DNA from: an uncultured Muribaculaceae bacterium
Lineage (GTDB): Bacteria > Bacteroidota > Bacteroidia > Bacteroidales > Muribaculaceae
NCBI GenBank assembly: GCA_910578365.1
Contig: CAJTRC010000086.1
Span: 1-8,200 of the forward strand
Direction: 5' to 3'
DNA length: 8,200 nucleotides
Positions 6,342-8,200 of the stretch are shown piece by piece (position 1 is the stretch's first letter; each line of letters opens with the position of its first letter). Under the pieces are notes generated by a model. That model was given only the letters and a program-made list of their open reading frames with translations. It did no database searches and was not told the DNA's origin. The translations under genes and the position numbers were made by a program.

Positions 6342-6595
6342 ACAAATCCGCCAAAAACGATAATTGGAGAGGCTACGACTTCGACCAGCTGGTATATCAG
6401 CGTGTGCGGACACAGGCACGTATCGAAGCTCAGAAAACACGGCTCGCCGATACTGCCCGCAGCATCAAAAACGAGAATAAGCTCATTTCGATGCGCAACG
6501 CACGCATGCTGTTCGGCACCCTGAGCTTTATCGACTATGCCGTTTTAGCCATTAAGATATACCGCCGAATCAAGCCTATTTTTTCCGAAAAATAG
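6338..6595 (+). CDS. 85-residue unknown protein, YqjK-like position and layout
   Basis: I do not recognise the family. The N-terminal half is strongly charged and looks helical or coiled (QRVRTQARIEAQKTRLADTA, about 21-40). A short moderately hydrophobic segment (about 57-73, MLFGTLSFIDYAVLAIK) could be a peripheral or single membrane helix, and the end is basic. The start codon overlaps the stop of the YqjE-like gene, so the two are probably coupled. In E. coli the gene after yqjE is yqjK, which encodes a small protein with a charged coil followed by a weak hydrophobic segment; the resemblance here is in size, position and layout, not proven homology. Confidence 0.7.
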   Translation: MNKSAKNDNWRGYDFDQLVYQRVRTQARIEAQKTRLADTARSIKNENKLISMRNARMLFGTLSFIDYAVLAIKIYRRIKPIFSEK

Positions 6596-6614
6596 ACGTA
6601 GTTTCGTTTTTTTT
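6576..6614 (+). terminator. weak AT-rich hairpin with delayed T-run
   Basis: CTATTTTT (6576-6583) pairs with AAAAATAG (6588-6595) around TCCG, overlapping the stop codon of the 85-residue gene. A run of eight T follows at 6607-6614, 11 nt after the stem. The stem is weak and the gap long, so this is only a possible terminator before prmA. Confidence 0.3.
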
Positions 6615-6617
6615 CGT

Positions 6618-6625
6618 TAATTTTG
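6618..6625 (+). promoter_or_regulatory. -7-like element before prmA
   Basis: TAATTTTG matches TAnnTTTG and lies 18 bp before the prmA ATG, which would give a very short leader. No TTTG is present about 20 bp upstream, so support is partial. It also shows why the in-frame TTG at 6623 is a poor start: it lies within this element. Confidence 0.35.
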
Positions 6626-6643
6626 TGGCAAATTAGCACCACT

Positions 6644-7498
6644 ATGAACGATTACTACGAACTGCGAATTGATATAGACAACGCCTCGGAAGACGCCACC
6701 GACCTGCTGGCCGGCATGCTCGCTGACGAGGCTTACGAAAGTTTTGTTCCCGACGCTTCGGGCCTGACAGCCTATGTGCCTTCCGCCCTGTTCTCGGCTG
6801 AAGCCGTCGAACGTGTTCTGGCCGACTTTCCGCTCGGGCCGGTGGCCGCAGTCAGCCACAAGCTCATCAAAGGCCGCGACTGGAACCAGGAGTGGGAACG
6901 CAACTACTTCAAGCCCATTGTAATTGCCGGGCGCTGTGTGGTACACAGTTCGTTTCACTCCGATGTGCCCCGGGCCGAATACGACATCGTCATCGACCCA
7001 AAGATGGCCTTCGGCACCGGCCACCACGCCACCACCACCCTGATACTCACTCACCTGCTGCAGATGGACCTCAAAGGCAAAAGTCTTATCGACATGGGTA
7101 CCGGCACCGGCATCCTGGCCATTTTGGCCGCCATGCGCGGCGCGACGCCTGTGACAGGCATAGAAATCGACAGCTTTGCATATGCTAACGCTGTCGACAA
7201 CATAGCTCTGAACTCTCAGCAGCATATCAAACTCATCAACAGCGACGCCTCGGCACTGGCCGACGTAGCTCCGGCCGATGTATTCGTGGCCAACATCAAC
7301 CGCAATGTAATAACCGCCGACATAGCCGCCTACGCCGAGCGACTGCGCCCCGGAGGCATGATGCTGCTCAGCGGATTCTACGAGCACGACATCTCCGTTG
7401 TACTCGAGGCTGCCGCGCCCTACGGCCTCACTGAGGCGGCACGCACCGTATCGCCCGAAGGCGACCCCTGGAGTTGCCTGGTACTCACACAAGCCTGA
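6644..7498 (+). CDS. prmA: ribosomal protein L11 methyltransferase
   Basis: A 284-residue cytoplasmic enzyme of the PrmA family, which uses S-adenosylmethionine to methylate ribosomal protein L11. The N-terminal substrate-recognition domain (about 1-65) is followed by the family signature DWNQEWERNYFKP (79-91), then DPKMAFGTGHHATT (118-131). The SAM-binding Rossmann motif I is LIDMGTGTGILAI (148-160), the acidic residue at the end of strand 2 is in GIEID (172-176), and the catalytic-loop motif, NPPF-like in other methyltransferases, is VANINRNVI (215-223). The length is near the usual 280-300 residues and all key motifs are present. The ATG at 6644 is preferred to an upstream in-frame TTG. 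The next gene starts 12 bp after its stop, so both may share a transcript. Confidence 0.93.
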   Translation: MNDYYELRIDIDNASEDATDLLAGMLADEAYESFVPDASGLTAYVPSALFSAEAVERVLADFPLGPVAAVSHKLIKGRDWNQEWERNYFKPIVIAGRCVVHSSFHSDVPRAEYDIVIDPKMAFGTGHHATTTLILTHLLQMDLKGKSLIDMGTGTGILAILAAMRGATPVTGIEIDSFAYANAVDNIALNSQQHIKLINSDASALADVAPADVFVANINRNVITADIAAYAERLRPGGMMLLSGFYEHDISVVLEAAAPYGLTEAARTVSPEGDPWSCLVLTQA

Positions 7499-7510
7499 CT
7501 TCCACCTAAA

Positions 7511-8047
7511 ATGAAAAAACTGCTATTTCTGATACTGATGCTGTGTGCCATACTGCCGGCACGGGCTGCCGAAACACCGGATGCGGCCATGCACACACGG
7601 CCCCGGTTTGCATGGGGTGCTGAAACAGGCGGCTCGGTCGACCTCAGCGGCAACGACATGTCGTCGTTCGACTTCAACCTGTCGTTCGGCATCCGCTACC
7701 GCTGGCTCAAATTCGCAGGCATCGGAACCGGAGCCGACATCATGGTGTCGAACTCATGCCGCACTTTTCCGGTATATGTAAGGATTGCAACTGACTTCCA
7801 TACCCTTCCACAGCTGCTGTTTCTCGACCTCAAGGGCGGAATAGGCTTCAACTATCTGGAGAACAATCGTCAGTCTACCGGCGCGTATGCCTATAGCGGC
7901 CTGGGCATAAACTTTGCCCGCACGGCCAAGTTCAGTTCATACATGAGTATCGGCTACAGCTTTATTCAGCATCGCGACAAACCTGATGCCATCGTAACCC
8001 ACTCCGACCTGCACATGGCCACCATAAAAATCGGCATCAACTTTTAA
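7511..8047 (+). CDS. small secreted, probable outer-membrane beta-barrel protein
   Basis: This 178-residue protein has a clear signal peptide (MKKLLFLILMLCAILPARAA, cleavage near residue 19-20). The mature part shows alternating polar and hydrophobic strands with many aromatics and glycines (WGAETGGSV, NLSFGIRYRW, LDLKGGIGFNYLE, YSGLGINFA, YMSIGYSFI). It ends in KIGINF with a terminal Phe, the usual signal for outer-membrane insertion. That plan fits the small eight-strand-type outer-membrane proteins common in Bacteroidetes, but I cannot name a family or ligand. It follows prmA by 12 bp and has no obvious promoter of its own. Its downstream region is interrupted by the end of a group II intron in the opposite direction 16 bp after the stop. 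Confidence 0.7.
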   Translation: MKKLLFLILMLCAILPARAAETPDAAMHTRPRFAWGAETGGSVDLSGNDMSSFDFNLSFGIRYRWLKFAGIGTGADIMVSNSCRTFPVYVRIATDFHTLPQLLFLDLKGGIGFNYLENNRQSTGAYAYSGLGINFARTAKFSSYMSIGYSFIQHRDKPDAIVTHSDLHMATIKIGINF

Positions 8048-8066
8048 CGTCACAACCACAAAAATC

Positions 8067-8129
8067 GAGTAGGAGGTAAACACTAATCATAGGGTGTTTA
8101 TCTCCTACTTTCGTGTTTACCGACCTCTC
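8067..8129 (-). ncRNA. group II intron domain VI with bulged branch-point A
   Basis: On the minus strand GAG (8129-8127) pairs with CTC (8069-8067), AGG (8126-8124) with CCT (8073-8071), and GGTAAACAC (8121-8113) with GTGTTTACC (8083-8075). A8070 is left unpaired between the first two helices as the branch point. The 29-nt terminal part (8112-8084) is longer than expected and carries a second sequence able to pair with the 3' arm. Confidence 0.7.
8068..8109 (+). terminator. 16-bp hairpin inside intron domain VI, possible terminator for the rightward gene
   Basis: On the plus strand AGTAGGAGGTAAACAC (8068-8083) pairs with 8094-8109 over 16 positions with one G-U pair and a 10-nt loop. TTT and T-rich sequence (8109-8118) follow. 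In plus-strand RNA this could stop transcription coming from the 178-residue gene 20 bp upstream. The same bases form part of intron domain VI on the other strand. Confidence 0.4.
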
Positions 8130-8131
8130 AC

Positions 8132-8163
8132 ACCACCGTACGTGCCGTTCGGCATACGGCGGT
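8132..8163 (-). ncRNA. group II intron domain V
   Basis: The minus strand ACCGCCGTA pairs with TACGGTGGT to form the lower helix, followed by a two-base CG bulge on the 3' side, an upper helix TGCC/GGCA and the loop GAAC. The catalytic triad position reads CGC rather than AGC, a variant known from several bacterial intron classes. The upper helix is about two pairs shorter than in the common 34-nt domain V. The lower helix, triad and bulge together make the assignment firm. Confidence 0.85.
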
Positions 8164-8165
8164 TC

Positions 8166-8200
8166 TTAACGCGGATGCAGTTTCTCGTAATACTCCGTAA
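8166..8200 (-). CDS. C-terminal end of the intron-encoded reverse transcriptase/maturase (partial)
   Basis: The minus strand frame entering from the right edge reads TEYYEKLHPR and stops at TAA (8168-8166), three bases before domain V. In group II introns with a domain IV ORF the protein gene ends upstream of domain V, so the position fits, and a basic aromatic end is plausible for a maturase. Only ten residues are visible, so the assignment rests mainly on context. Confidence 0.45.
   Translation of the reverse strand, partial: TEYYEKLHPR

Larger units (their letters stand above)
8064..8200 (-). mobile_element. 3' end of a group II intron (runs past the right edge)
   Basis: On the minus strand the window holds, in order, the end of a probable reverse transcriptase, domain V (8163-8132), domain VI (8129-8067) and the terminal GAT at 8066-8064. 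This is the standard end of a bacterial group II intron, a self-splicing and reverse-transcribing element. The predicted branch-point A at 8070 is the seventh base from the intron end, and the intron ends in AT, both as expected. The rest, including the 5' end and most of the protein gene, lies beyond the window. The 3' exon begins at 8063 and reads leftward into the end of the 178-residue gene in antisense. Confidence 0.85.

Noticed and set aside
6617..7492. Minus-strand frame of 291 codons opposite prmA
   Set aside because: It mirrors the prmA frame almost exactly; prmA has all family motifs and this frame has none.

Overview
The window looks like a chromosomal stretch from a Bacteroidales bacterium of moderate to high GC content. 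The evidence is promoters of the Bacteroidetes type (TTTG about 20 bp before TAnnTTTG), few strong Shine-Dalgarno sites, a DUF5686/carboxypeptidase-regulatory outer-membrane protein, lipoprotein signals, and outer-membrane proteins ending in Phe. A Muribaculaceae-like host would fit the GC level, but that is inference.

Layout. Positions 1-208 hold a leftward promoter for a gene beyond the left edge and a possible 32-codon hydrophobic ORF. A leftward two-gene operon follows: an NlpC/P60 lipoprotein hydrolase (2741-3595), then, 9 bp downstream, a large DUF5686 outer-membrane protein (209-2731). A divergent intergenic region (3596-3829) carries promoters in both directions and a striking set of TTAAC boxes in 7-bp phase. 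Rightward from there come an HtrA/Deg-family protease (3830-5329) and a run of four small envelope genes: two tandem YtxH-like proteins, a two-helix holin-superfamily III (YqjE-like) protein and an 85-residue unknown (5512-6595). Then come the L11 methyltransferase gene prmA (6644-7498) and a small secreted or outer-membrane beta-barrel-like protein (7511-8047). The right edge (8064-8200) is the 3' end of a leftward group II intron: the last codons of its probable reverse transcriptase, domain V, domain VI with the bulged branch-point A, and the intron end, which lies only 16 bp beyond a stop codon.

How it fits together. Most of the window concerns the cell envelope: a cell-wall hydrolase with an outer-membrane protein, a quality-control protease, and a set of small membrane proteins whose order resembles the enterobacterial yqjD-yqjE-yqjK stress cluster. 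The divergent region between the hydrolase and htrA is a natural place for joint control. prmA is housekeeping. The intron is the only mobile element visible. I see no complete novel defence or biosynthetic system. The items most worth a second look are the intron's domain VI, which can form a competing hairpin that hides the branch point, the phased TTAAC boxes, and the YtxH/YqjE-like module with an internal terminator-like hairpin.
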